This document shows, one piece after another, positions 1-7,506 of a stretch of 64,000 nt of DNA (positions within the stretch are counted from its first letter, which is position 1; each line of letters starts with the position of its first letter). Below the pieces are notes generated by a model. The model saw nothing but the letters and a program-made list of their open reading frames with translations. It did not search any database and was not told the origin of the DNA. The DNA is from Flammeovirgaceae bacterium UBA2338 (GTDB lineage Bacteria > Bacteroidota > Bacteroidia > Cytophagales > Cyclobacteriaceae), in contig DDUM01000002.1 of assembly GCA_002344795.1 (NCBI GenBank), forward strand, positions 62,650 through 126,649. Reading direction: 5' to 3'. The translations under genes and the position numbers were made by a program.

Positions 1-952
1 TCGAGATAGAGGAGGTAAGTGCTGCAACCATCAATAGTAAGAAGAAAAGGGCGCCAATGATGTTACCTCCTGGCATGGTACTGAATATGTCTGGCAATAC
101 CTGGAAAACAAGAGTAGGTCCTGCTTCAGGTGATTTACCAAATGCGAAAACAGCAGGAAAAATCATGAAGCCTGAAAGTAATGCAATTCCTGTATCCATC
201 AAACCAACATAAATCCCACTTTCAACGAGATTAGAATCTTTCGGCAGATAAGAACCATAAGTAATCATGATACCCCAACCTATACTCATGGAGAAGAACG
301 CCTGACCCAATGCGGCCAAAATACTATTGGCGGTCAATTTTGAAAAATCAGGCTTCAGGTAAAATTCAACACCTGCCATTGCTCCCTCTAACATTAAGCT
401 TCTGATAGCAACCACAAAAATCAATATGAATAAAACAGGCATTAAGATTTTAGCTGCCTTTTCAATTCCACCGGATACGCCTCCGAGCACAATGAGTACA
501 GTGACAAGCATAAACCCTCCTGATAGAATGATAGCGGCTGTGCCGTTAGCGGCAAAAGCTTCGAATCCGGCCGTTGCACCAATGAGTGACTTGTAAATGT
601 AACCCACTGTCCATCCTGCGATCACACCATAATAGGAAAGCACAAAGAAACTGACACACAATGCGAGAATTGCACCGGCACCCATCCAAACAGCATTGGC
701 ACCTGTGTCTTTAAATGCGCCAATGGTACTTTTCTTTGTGAAGCGCCCCAATCCCATTTCTGTGAATAGAAGGGGTACCCCTATCAACAAGACACATAGT
801 ATGTAGACCATTACGAAGGCACCACCTCCATTTTGTCCGGTGATGTATGGGAAACGCCAGATGTTGCCCAATCCTACGGCTGAACCGGCTGCGGCCATAA
901 TAAAGCCAAACTTCGAGCCCCACTGGCCCCTGTTATCGGTAGAAACGCTCAT
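1..952 (-). CDS. Sodium-dependent (SNF family) transporter, partial
   Basis: Partial gene: the start codon (complement of 950-952) and 317 residues are present, and the reading frame is still open at the left edge of the window. The protein is a polytopic inner-membrane symporter of the neurotransmitter:sodium symporter family, which uses the sodium gradient to take up amino acids or similar solutes. The first membrane helix carries the family signature GSAVGLGNIWRFPY followed by NGGGAF, which in LeuT forms the sodium and substrate site. It is closely similar along its whole visible length to the next gene (for example SFFVLSYYGVIAGWT and FFSMSIGWGIMITYGSYL), so the two are a tandem duplicate pair. 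The substrate cannot be told from the sequence. Confidence 0.93.
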   Translation of the reverse strand, partial: MSVSTDNRGQWGSKFGFIMAAAGSAVGLGNIWRFPYITGQNGGGAFVMVYILCVLLIGVPLLFTEMGLGRFTKKSTIGAFKDTGANAVWMGAGAILALCVSFFVLSYYGVIAGWTVGYIYKSLIGATAGFEAFAANGTAAIILSGGFMLVTVLIVLGGVSGGIEKAAKILMPVLFILIFVVAIRSLMLEGAMAGVEFYLKPDFSKLTANSILAALGQAFFSMSIGWGIMITYGSYLPKDSNLVESGIYVGLMDTGIALLSGFMIFPAVFAFGKSPEAGPTLVFQVLPDIFSTMPGGNIIGALFFLLLMVAALTSSIS

Positions 953-1123
953 TGCTTACTTTTTAGGTTTAGTTAATACAAGTGAAGCAGCCAATTTTCA
1001 AAAAAAAATCAACTAATCAAACACCAGTAGGGACAGGATAGCCCATTATCGTTCCTGCGGGTGAGAATAATTTCGCCTAGATCCTATAACTACACCAAAC
1101 GGGGGCAAATAACCCTGTTCTTC

Positions 1124-2485
1124 TTAGAAAACGTTGAATTGGTTGAGGATAACAATTATGATGACCAATGGACAAATAAACCTGAGAAAGAAAGACCAAA
1201 CCTGTGCGGCCGTAACTCCGGCATACCTTGCTGTATTGAAGGATGGAGTGCCTTCACTCAATTCAGCAATAATTTTTGCAGGCCCAATGATCCATCCTAC
1301 ATAAAGGCAAACAAAAAGAGAAACGATAATGATAAAGAAGGATCCCCAGATAAAGTCCATAATGTCCATAAAGCTGGTGATCGTCATTCCTGAAAATTGA
1401 ATACTCATATTGGTAAGGGTATCGTTGGCTCCCTTTGAAAGGGCAGAGGGAACGCCAAATACAATGGCTGCAATAGCCACCGCCCATGCTGCTTTTTTCC
1501 TACTCCATTTCTTTTCATCAATCAGCCAAGATCCAGGTACCTCTATCATTGATATGGTGGAAGTAAGCGCTGCGATGCAGAGAAGTAAAAAGAAAAATGC
1601 ACCTACAATATTACCTCCAGGCATTTCACTAAAAATCTGAGGGAGTATTTGAAAGACTAATGTGGGGCCCTGATTAGGCTCCATGCCAAACGCAAAAACT
1701 GCAGGGAAAATCATCAATCCTCCCATCAGTGCAACGGTGGTGTCTAATACTCCGATCCAGAGTGCGCTTTTTACAATACTCTCATTCTTGGAAAGGTATG
1801 AACCATAAGTAATCATAATCCCCCAGCCGATTGACATAGAGAAGAAACACTGACTGAGTGCTTTCAAAAAAGTGCCAGCATTGATTTTTGAAAAATCAGG
1901 AACAAGAAAATAACGCAAACCTGCGGAGGCACCTTCAAGTGTTAGGCCTTTGATAATGACAACCAAAACAAGCACGAAAAGAACTGGCATTAGAATCTTC
2001 GATGCTTTTTCAATTCCTTTGGCAATGTCTTTGGTAACAATCAAAAGATTGAGACCAATGAAACCGACAAAAAGAGGTAGCACTATGAGGGGATTGGCCG
2101 TAAACTCGGCAAAGGAAAGCTCCACGCCCATGAGTGTGGTATAGATATAGCCGATTGTCCATCCCGCTATCACACCATAGTAACTCGTAACGAAAAAGCT
2201 TACGCATAGAGAAAGTATGGCGCCTATGACCCAAAAATTATTGCTACCCGTATCTTTAAATGCTCCGATAGGATTTTTGCCAGTAAGTCGGCCTAATGCA
2301 ATTTCGTTGAACAACAACGGAATTCCTATGGCCAGCACACAGCATAAATAGATAAACACAAAAGCTCCTCCGCCATTCTCACCAGTGAGATAAGGGAAGC
2401 GCCAGATATTGCCAAGGCCAACAGCTGATCCAGCTGCTGCCATGATGAATCCAAATTTGGATCCGAATTGACCTCTGTTGGCCAT
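1124..2485 (-). CDS. Sodium-dependent (SNF family) transporter
   Basis: Complete 453-aa inner-membrane symporter of the neurotransmitter:sodium symporter (SNF) family. It starts MANRGQFGSKFGF and carries the helix-1 sodium-site motif GSAVGLGNIWRFPYLTGENGGG. The hydrophobic pattern fits 11 to 12 membrane helices, and the length is normal for bacterial members. The upstream tandem copy (start at 952) has the same orientation, with 171 bases between them in which I see no gene. Bacterial members import amino acids such as leucine, tryptophan or tyrosine; the actual substrate here is unknown. The family call is firm. Retention of two diverged copies suggests different substrates or conditions, which is inference. 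Confidence 0.95.
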   Translation of the reverse strand: MANRGQFGSKFGFIMAAAGSAVGLGNIWRFPYLTGENGGGAFVFIYLCCVLAIGIPLLFNEIALGRLTGKNPIGAFKDTGSNNFWVIGAILSLCVSFFVTSYYGVIAGWTIGYIYTTLMGVELSFAEFTANPLIVLPLFVGFIGLNLLIVTKDIAKGIEKASKILMPVLFVLVLVVIIKGLTLEGASAGLRYFLVPDFSKINAGTFLKALSQCFFSMSIGWGIMITYGSYLSKNESIVKSALWIGVLDTTVALMGGLMIFPAVFAFGMEPNQGPTLVFQILPQIFSEMPGGNIVGAFFFLLLCIAALTSTISMIEVPGSWLIDEKKWSRKKAAWAVAIAAIVFGVPSALSKGANDTLTNMSIQFSGMTITSFMDIMDFIWGSFFIIIVSLFVCLYVGWIIGPAKIIAELSEGTPSFNTARYAGVTAAQVWSFFLRFICPLVIIIVILNQFNVF

Positions 2486-2553
2486 AGGATGTAAGGGGTT
2501 AGTCGGGGCGAATGTGTGAAAATAATTTCTTATTTCTTCTACCTGAATAAAAA

Positions 2554-3465
2554 TTATTTTTTGAACCCTGATTTTTGAATTTGACCGGCAAGAATGCTAA
2601 GTCCTTCGGTAAAGGTATGTGGGGTATATCCTAACTCGGTTTTTGCTTTGGTAATATCAAAGCCAGTCTTCAAAGGCCTGGCGGCTGGTTGTTTAAATGT
2701 TTTGGAATCCGTGGCCTGTATAAGAGACTGATCAAGCTTGAAGAACCTGGCGGTCTCCATGGCAATATCATAGGGGGTCATCATCTTCTCTCCGGAGATA
2801 TGGAAGATGCCTGTAGCATTTTTGGCAGCAGCCAGATAACATCCCATGGCCAAATCTTCTGCCAGGGTAGGGGTGCGCCATTGATCATTGACCACGTTGA
2901 TTACCTTGCCTTGTTCCAAACTGTTCTTTACCCATAATACAATGTTGGATCGACTGAGGTCGGTGGTAATGCCATAAACCAGAACGGTACGAAGAATGAC
3001 CCAATCTATTTTGCTTTCTTGTATGATTCGTTCGGCAGCCAGTTTACTTTCCCCATAATAATTTACCGGATGGGGTTTAGCGTCCTCCCTGAGCAACCCC
3101 TCAGTGCCATCAAAAATGAAATCGGTAGACACATGGATGAGTTTGGCATTTTCTCTTTCGCATGCTTTTACCAAATATTCGACTGCAGTCACATTGGACA
3201 GCCAGCATTTTTCACGTTCTGTTTCGCAGTGATCCACCTGTGTCATTGCTGCAGTATTGATGACTACATCAGGTCCCACGGCAGAAATCACGCGATTGAC
3301 AGCCTCCTTATTTGTAATATCAAGCAATTGGAATATCCCCTTTTTCAAGTGAATAGCGAGGGGGCTTCTTGCCGTAGTGATAAGATCAATACCTTTTGTA
3401 CTATCCAGTAGCGATGAAAGTTTTTGTCCCAGTAAACCGTTTGCACCAGTTATCAGAACTTTCAT
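2554..3465 (-). CDS. SDR family NAD(P)-dependent reductase, RmlD-like
   Basis: 303-aa extended short-chain dehydrogenase of the RmlD (dTDP-4-dehydrorhamnose reductase) type. The N-terminus has the nucleotide-binding GANGLLGQ motif, then VVINTAAMTQVDHCE as in RmlD proteins, the STDFIFDG strand and the catalytic YYGESK (YxxxK). RmlD reduces dTDP-4-keto-rhamnose in dTDP-rhamnose synthesis, but no other rml gene is nearby, so the substrate is unproven and it could act on another nucleotide sugar. The gene overlaps the stop of the preceding cyclophilin gene by four bases (ATGA at 3462-3465). It is thus the last gene of a four-gene operon and is probably translationally coupled. Confidence 0.85.
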   Translation of the reverse strand: MKVLITGANGLLGQKLSSLLDSTKGIDLITTARSPLAIHLKKGIFQLLDITNKEAVNRVISAVGPDVVINTAAMTQVDHCETEREKCWLSNVTAVEYLVKACERENAKLIHVSTDFIFDGTEGLLREDAKPHPVNYYGESKLAAERIIQESKIDWVILRTVLVYGITTDLSRSNIVLWVKNSLEQGKVINVVNDQWRTPTLAEDLAMGCYLAAAKNATGIFHISGEKMMTPYDIAMETARFFKLDQSLIQATDSKTFKQPAARPLKTGFDITKAKTELGYTPHTFTEGLSILAGQIQKSGFKK

Positions 3466-4358
3466 TTGTTGTCCGGATATTCGTAGCCATACATTTTGGT
3501 GATTTGATTTTTTGGCATTTCGTCAACAGTAACTGTAAAGCGGATGTCTTTTAGCGGTCGATTGACACTGTCTCTTTGTACTCTTGCGATTTTGTCAATC
3601 ACATCAAGCCCTTTAATTACTTTTCCAAACACCGTGTACTCACCATCAAGATGAGGGGCACCACCTACTGTTGTGTAGGCATCAATTTTTTCCTGGGATA
3701 TTTCTTTTGTTACTTTAATCCCTGTTTCTTTTTCAATGCGAGGAATGAGGCTGAGCGACTTGTTTTGATAAGCTCGCATATCACCCGTAGAGTAGAGTTG
3801 CACAAGGGAATCGTAAAGCGGTTTGTTTTCTTCCTTTGCCAATAACTGTTGTAAACCTGTATTCAACTTTTCTTGATCCACTTTTAGTTGATACACATTA
3901 TGTATAAGAGTTACTGTTCCTTGCACGATATAGAACTGGCTCCCACTGGAAGCTTTGGTTGGATTCATCTGATCGCCCAGGCGCGCTGCAGAGAGCGCAC
4001 CTTTTTCATGAAAATATTTTGGGTTGAATTCGGCCTCAATAGTGTACCCCGGTCCTCCATTTCCAAGTCGCTGGCCAGGCTGCACGTTTTTGGAATCGGG
4101 GTCTCCCCCTTGTATCATAAAACCATCAATTACTCTGTGAAAAAGTAAACTGTCATAAAAATGATCCTGCGCCAGTTTTATAAAATTGGCTTTGTGCTTG
4201 GGGGTTTCATCATATAGGATTGCCACCATGTCTCCCATATCAGTTTTTATTGTGACAACATAATCTTTCTTTTGGGCACAACTGGAGAATAATAACGAAA
4301 CGCTTAAAATTAAAAGGCAAACGATACGGCTCATATAGGTGTTCAGATTTTTTAACAT
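3462..4358 (-). CDS. Cyclophilin-type peptidyl-prolyl isomerase, lipoprotein
   Basis: 298-aa peptidyl-prolyl cis-trans isomerase of the cyclophilin family, predicted to be an envelope lipoprotein: a hydrophobic leader ends in LLFSSC, a usable SPII lipobox. The catalytic fold is recognisable from FHRVIDGFMIQGGDP and from ASSGSQFYIV. About 70 mostly helical, charged residues (TVTLIHNVYQLKV onward) separate SSGSQFYIVQG from the final HLDGEYTVFGKVIKGLDVI segment. Plain bacterial cyclophilins of about 165 aa lack this insert, and I recall similar inserts in other Bacteroidota proteins. A second ATG at residue 9 (MSRIVCL) would give a shorter leader. The gene lies 34 bases after holB and overlaps the SDR gene. 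Confidence 0.9.
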   Translation of the reverse strand: MLKNLNTYMSRIVCLLILSVSLLFSSCAQKKDYVVTIKTDMGDMVAILYDETPKHKANFIKLAQDHFYDSLLFHRVIDGFMIQGGDPDSKNVQPGQRLGNGGPGYTIEAEFNPKYFHEKGALSAARLGDQMNPTKASSGSQFYIVQGTVTLIHNVYQLKVDQEKLNTGLQQLLAKEENKPLYDSLVQLYSTGDMRAYQNKSLSLIPRIEKETGIKVTKEISQEKIDAYTTVGGAPHLDGEYTVFGKVIKGLDVIDKIARVQRDSVNRPLKDIRFTVTVDEMPKNQITKMYGYEYPDNK

Positions 4359-4392
4359 TTAAAATTAAGGGGTCAATGGATTTTTAACAAAA

Positions 4393-5517
4393 TTATGGAT
4401 TCAAAATGCCTGATAACTGAAGTGAGAGGTTAAGAAAAATCATTTTTGCACTTCCATTCCTTTCGAGATAGTAGGATGCATCAGACATCAGGCGATTGGC
4501 CTTTTCAATTTTTAATACATTTAATACTTTACTAAAATCCTGAATGAATTTCAATTCGCTTCCCTGTGTTCTGTTGATGGTGGTAGAACCTGCCAGAAAA
4601 AGCAGTGACTCTCGCATCATACTGATACTGTAATAAAGCAGGTTGCGTTGGTTGAGCTTGTCCATTTGATGGAACTCGTCCGCCATGCGCACCAAATCAG
4701 CATAACTCTTTTTAAAACATGCACGCATCCAGTCGGCAAATAAATCCTGATTGATATTTTCATCACTTTGGGTCAGCCGCAGTGCAAGATTTAAATCTCC
4801 ATCGGCCAGCTGCAGTATATTTCTGCGATCACTTTCGTCAATGGTTATTTCCTTTTCCAGATAGGCATCCAAATCTTCATCAGTAAGTAAAGGAACCTGT
4901 ATCAGCTGGGTTCTTGATACAATAGTAGGGAGCAAGCGATCTGCTGCGTTGGTGACCAAAAGAAAAAATGTATTGACAGGAGGCTCCTCCAATATTTTTA
5001 AAATACCGTTGGCAGCCGATCCGTGCATGTACTCGGGTTGCCAGATCACCATCACTTTATAAGGGCTCTCAAATGATTTAAGTGAAAGGGTCTTGATGAT
5101 TGTTCTGCTTTCCTCTCTCGAAATCAAAGCTTGTTTATTTTCGCCACCATAGAAATTGGTCCAATCGTCCAGTTTGCCAAAGGGTTGTTCTAATAAAAAA
5201 CTTCGCCAGGACTTGGTGATCTCAGCCTTGAAACGATCTGCATCCTTATCGTTTTTTATATTACTCAGTGGAAATACAAAATGCAGATCGGGATGAACGA
5301 ATTTTTGATTTTTGGAACAGGCCGCGCAAACACCGCAGGCGTCATCCGCCTTTCTGTCCGTGCACTGAATGTAGGTTGCATAGGCAATGGCCAGTGGTAG
5401 ATTAAGCGCTCCTTCTTTGCCGGCAAAAAGCTGGGCATGCGCCATTTTGTTATGCTGAACCGATTGGATCAGCTTTTGTTTTATCTCTTGTAAACCAGGT
5501 ATGTCAGCGAATCTCAT
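4393..5517 (-). CDS. holB: DNA polymerase III subunit delta'
   Basis: 374-aa clamp-loader subunit. In the replisome delta' helps open the sliding clamp together with delta and the DnaX ATPases. The N-terminal AAA+ fold is present, but the P-loop region (FAGKEGALNLPLA) lacks the GK[ST] motif, as expected for this non-hydrolysing subunit. A zinc module follows with Cys spaced as in CTDRKADDACGVCAAC. The sensor region reads ILKILEEPPVNTFFLLVTN with SRTQ after it, the SRC-like motif. The gene overlaps the upstream GlmU-like gene by four bases (ATGA at 5514-5517), so the two are co-translated. Length and motifs fit the family. Confidence 0.92.
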   Translation of the reverse strand: MRFADIPGLQEIKQKLIQSVQHNKMAHAQLFAGKEGALNLPLAIAYATYIQCTDRKADDACGVCAACSKNQKFVHPDLHFVFPLSNIKNDKDADRFKAEITKSWRSFLLEQPFGKLDDWTNFYGGENKQALISREESRTIIKTLSLKSFESPYKVMVIWQPEYMHGSAANGILKILEEPPVNTFFLLVTNAADRLLPTIVSRTQLIQVPLLTDEDLDAYLEKEITIDESDRRNILQLADGDLNLALRLTQSDENINQDLFADWMRACFKKSYADLVRMADEFHQMDKLNQRNLLYYSISMMRESLLFLAGSTTINRTQGSELKFIQDFSKVLNVLKIEKANRLMSDASYYLERNGSAKMIFLNLSLQLSGILNP

Positions 5518-6710
5518 GCTTTATCTGTCTTTTTCTCCCATACACGGTTGGTGGAAGTAGATGCGAAAAGATGTTGCAGTATTTTTTTATCTACCGCTTC
5601 GAGTGTTCTGTTTCTTCTGCCATATACCTTTTCAGCAGTGTCCAACATTTTGTTCAATTGAAACGTGGTAAAACCAGCGGCACCTCCCCATGCAAATGAG
5701 GGAATGAAGGTACGTGGAAAACCATCTCCAAAGATATTGCAACCAATGCCCACAACAGTGCCTGTGTTAAACATCGTGTTGATACCACACTTGCTGTGAT
5801 CGCCCATGATTAATCCGCAAAATTGTAATCCGGTATCTTTAAACCCTCCTTTTTTATAATTCCAGATCTTTATGTTTTCGTAATTGTTTTTCAGATTGGA
5901 GGTATTGGTGTCGGCACCGAGGTTACACCATTCACCAATCACAGAGTTTCCTAAAAATCCGTCATGGCCTTTGTTGCTGAAACCAAAAATTACGGAGTTG
6001 CTTATTTCACCACCTACTTTTGAGTGAGGTCCCACTGTAGTGTCACCACGAATCTTTGCACCCATATTGACATGTGAACCCTCACACAGGGCAAACGGAC
6101 CGCGAATCATGCTGCCTTCCTGAACTTGCGTATTCTTTCCCAGGTAGATGGGTCCGTTTTCTGCATTGAGTATGGCCGCTTTGATGATCGCCCCTTCCTC
6201 AATAAAAATATCTTTGCCTACTTCACCATATACAATGGTGTGTGGGTCTTTGAGGTCTTTGGATTTTTTGCCTTTGGTAATCAACTCAAAATCTGCCTTG
6301 ATCTGGAATCCGTTGTGATGAAAAATTTTCCATACCTGATCAATTATTACGATCTCTCCCCCATATTCTTTCTGTTGAATATTTTCAATGGATGCATTGG
6401 CACTTCTCGCGGCTATCAATATTCCATCTTTCGCCAGGCCCTGGCCTTCAGCTAAATCGCTAATTGCATTGATGAGCTTTTCATCAGGGCAGACTGCGCC
6501 ATTGATCAATACATTATCGGAACTGTTTTTTACCGGGTATTTTTCCTGCAAATAGTCAATTGTTTGAAAAGATGACTTTGTATTTAAATGCTTTTCCCAT
6601 TTTTCGGTGAGGGTGAGAATTCCAACCCTTATTTCGGATACGGGTCGCGTAAGGGTAAAAGGGGAAAGATCCTGGCGAATGGAGGGATCGTCAAAGAGGA
6701 TTACATTCAT
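5514..6710 (-). CDS. GlmU-like sugar nucleotidyltransferase / left-handed beta-helix protein
   Basis: 398-aa protein of the GlmU-like family widespread in Bacteroidota. The N-terminal part (MNVILFDDPSIRQDLSPFT) is a divergent nucleotidyltransferase-like domain. The C-terminal half is a left-handed beta-helix of hexapeptide repeats (GAIIKAAILNAENGPI, GAKIRGDTTVGPHSKVGGEI, GHDGFLGNSVIGEWCNLGA). In true GlmU these domains make UDP-N-acetylglucosamine. This form lacks a clear GxGTRM-type signature at its N-terminus, so its exact reaction is uncertain. I chose the ATG at 6710 rather than an in-frame start 24 bases upstream because MNVILFDD begins the conserved domain. It heads the operon glmU-like, holB, cyclophilin, SDR. 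Confidence 0.85.
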   Translation of the reverse strand: MNVILFDDPSIRQDLSPFTLTRPVSEIRVGILTLTEKWEKHLNTKSSFQTIDYLQEKYPVKNSSDNVLINGAVCPDEKLINAISDLAEGQGLAKDGILIAARSANASIENIQQKEYGGEIVIIDQVWKIFHHNGFQIKADFELITKGKKSKDLKDPHTIVYGEVGKDIFIEEGAIIKAAILNAENGPIYLGKNTQVQEGSMIRGPFALCEGSHVNMGAKIRGDTTVGPHSKVGGEISNSVIFGFSNKGHDGFLGNSVIGEWCNLGADTNTSNLKNNYENIKIWNYKKGGFKDTGLQFCGLIMGDHSKCGINTMFNTGTVVGIGCNIFGDGFPRTFIPSFAWGGAAGFTTFQLNKMLDTAEKVYGRRNRTLEAVDKKILQHLFASTSTNRVWEKKTDKA

Positions 6711-6808
6711 TTTGTAAAAATAGGGGGACAACAAGAATGATCACCACAATAAAGCCATTAAAATAGAGATTTGAAATCAAAAAGAAGAGGTGCCCCAAAA
6801 GTCTGGTT

Positions 6809-6932
6809 CGTCATTGCGAGGGATTCCGATGGGTATCGGAAGAACGAAGCAATCTTCAAACCGATGAATGAATGTTAATTTAGGAGATTGCTTCACCCTG
6901 CCCTCCTGCCTACGCTTCAGTTTGCAATGACG
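6809..6932. repeat. MITE-like nested inverted repeat (CGTCATTGC family)
   Basis: A 124-base element with nested perfect inverted repeats. The outer arms are CGTCATTGC (6809-6817) and GCAATGACG (6924-6932). The inner arms are GAAGCAATCT (6846-6855) and AGATTGCTTC (6885-6894). A third hairpin, TTCCGAT-GGGT-ATCGGAA, lies at 6824-6841. It has no coding capacity that I would defend. Sequences of this type (CGTCATTGCGAGG ... GAAGCAATCT) are common dispersed intergenic repeats in Bacteroidota and other phyla, from my memory of such genomes. Mobilisation in trans by a transposase is inference. Confidence 0.75.
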
Positions 6933-6954
6933 GATGGCATTTGAGACAGGCCTT

Positions 6955-6987
6955 AAAAAAAGAAAGGTCTCTTTTGGAGACCTTTCT
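6955..6987 (-). terminator. Rho-independent terminator of rpmE2
   Basis: Perfect 11-bp stem AGAAAGGTCTC (6961-6971) with GAGACCTTTCT (6977-6987) around a five-base loop. On the minus strand it is followed by a run of seven T (complement of 6955-6961). It lies 24 bases past the rpmE2 stop codon. Confidence 0.9.
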
Positions 6988-7011
6988 GATATATTATTAA
7001 GCTTGAAAAGC

Positions 7012-7260
7012 TTACGCTTTCTTTCCGTATTTCTTTTGGAACTTCTCCACACGACCAGCTGTGTCCATAAACATCTTCTTGCCAGTATAGAATGGGTGAG
7101 AGGCAGAACTTACCTCGACCTTAATTACAGGGTAGTCTTTACCGTCAGTCCACGTGTCTGTTTCCTCAGAACTGGCAGTAGAACGGGTCAAAAACTTAAA
7201 ATCACATGAGGTATCCCAAAAAATGACTTCTTTATATTCTGGATGTATCTCCTTCTTCAT
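7012..7260 (-). CDS. rpmE2: 50S ribosomal protein L31, type B
   Basis: 82-aa ribosomal protein L31 of the type B form (MKKEIHPEYKEVIFWDTSCD). It lacks the zinc-binding cysteine pairs of type A L31, leaving a single Cys at CDF. It belongs to the large ribosomal subunit. I chose the ATG at 7260 because MKKEIHPEY is the conserved N-terminus; an in-frame ATG nine codons upstream would start before or at the predicted transcription start. The gene is a single-gene unit with its own promoter (7285-7314) and a strong terminator (6955-6987). Confidence 0.97.
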   Translation of the reverse strand: MKKEIHPEYKEVIFWDTSCDFKFLTRSTASSEETDTWTDGKDYPVIKVEVSSASHPFYTGKKMFMDTAGRVEKFQKKYGKKA

Positions 7261-7284
7261 AGCTATTTTTTTCTTTTCGGACTG

Positions 7285-7314
7285 CAAAAATAAGGAACTA
7301 GAGTCTATTTACAA
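7285..7314 (-). promoter_or_regulatory. Bacteroidota-type promoter of rpmE2
   Basis: On the minus strand TTG (complement of 7312-7314) is followed by exactly 19 bases and then TATTTTTG (complement of 7285-7292). This matches the phylum's housekeeping promoter, TTG about position -33 and TAnnTTTG about -7. Transcription would begin near 7278-7280, giving a leader of roughly 20 bases before the start at 7260. Confidence 0.8.
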
Positions 7315-7506
7315 GGCCTCGGAGGATCATAAATTGTCGAGAACCTAAAATGATGGTATTTTGCATTAAAATTACGAGTAGACTGCCATTACAGATGCTT
7401 TCACCCTATTTTGACCGATTTTAGAGAGGTAATTATTATGTTATTAATCAGTTCAAAGTATGCCAAATTTGCCTGTTACGGTTTCTTACCTCTCGAAATT
7501 TAAAGA

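Larger units (their letters stand above)
6711..7011. other. Gene-free stretch with MITE-like element and terminator
   Basis: Between the starts and ends of flanking genes this 301-base stretch holds a MITE-like inverted repeat (6809-6932) and the rpmE2 terminator (6955-6987), both listed separately. The first 100 bases (6711-6808) should hold the promoter of the GlmU-like operon. A TATTTTTA box lies 4 bases before its start codon, but I could not find a matching upstream element, so no promoter is called. Confidence 0.6.

Noticed and set aside
1061..1393. A 110-codon plus-strand frame across the 3' end of the SNF gene
   Set aside because: Mostly antisense to the conserved transporter; unusual composition and no start signal.
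6777..7052. A 91-codon minus-strand frame over the inverted repeat and the 3' part of rpmE2
   Set aside because: It reads through the terminator hairpin and MITE-like element and overlaps the real ribosomal protein gene in another frame.
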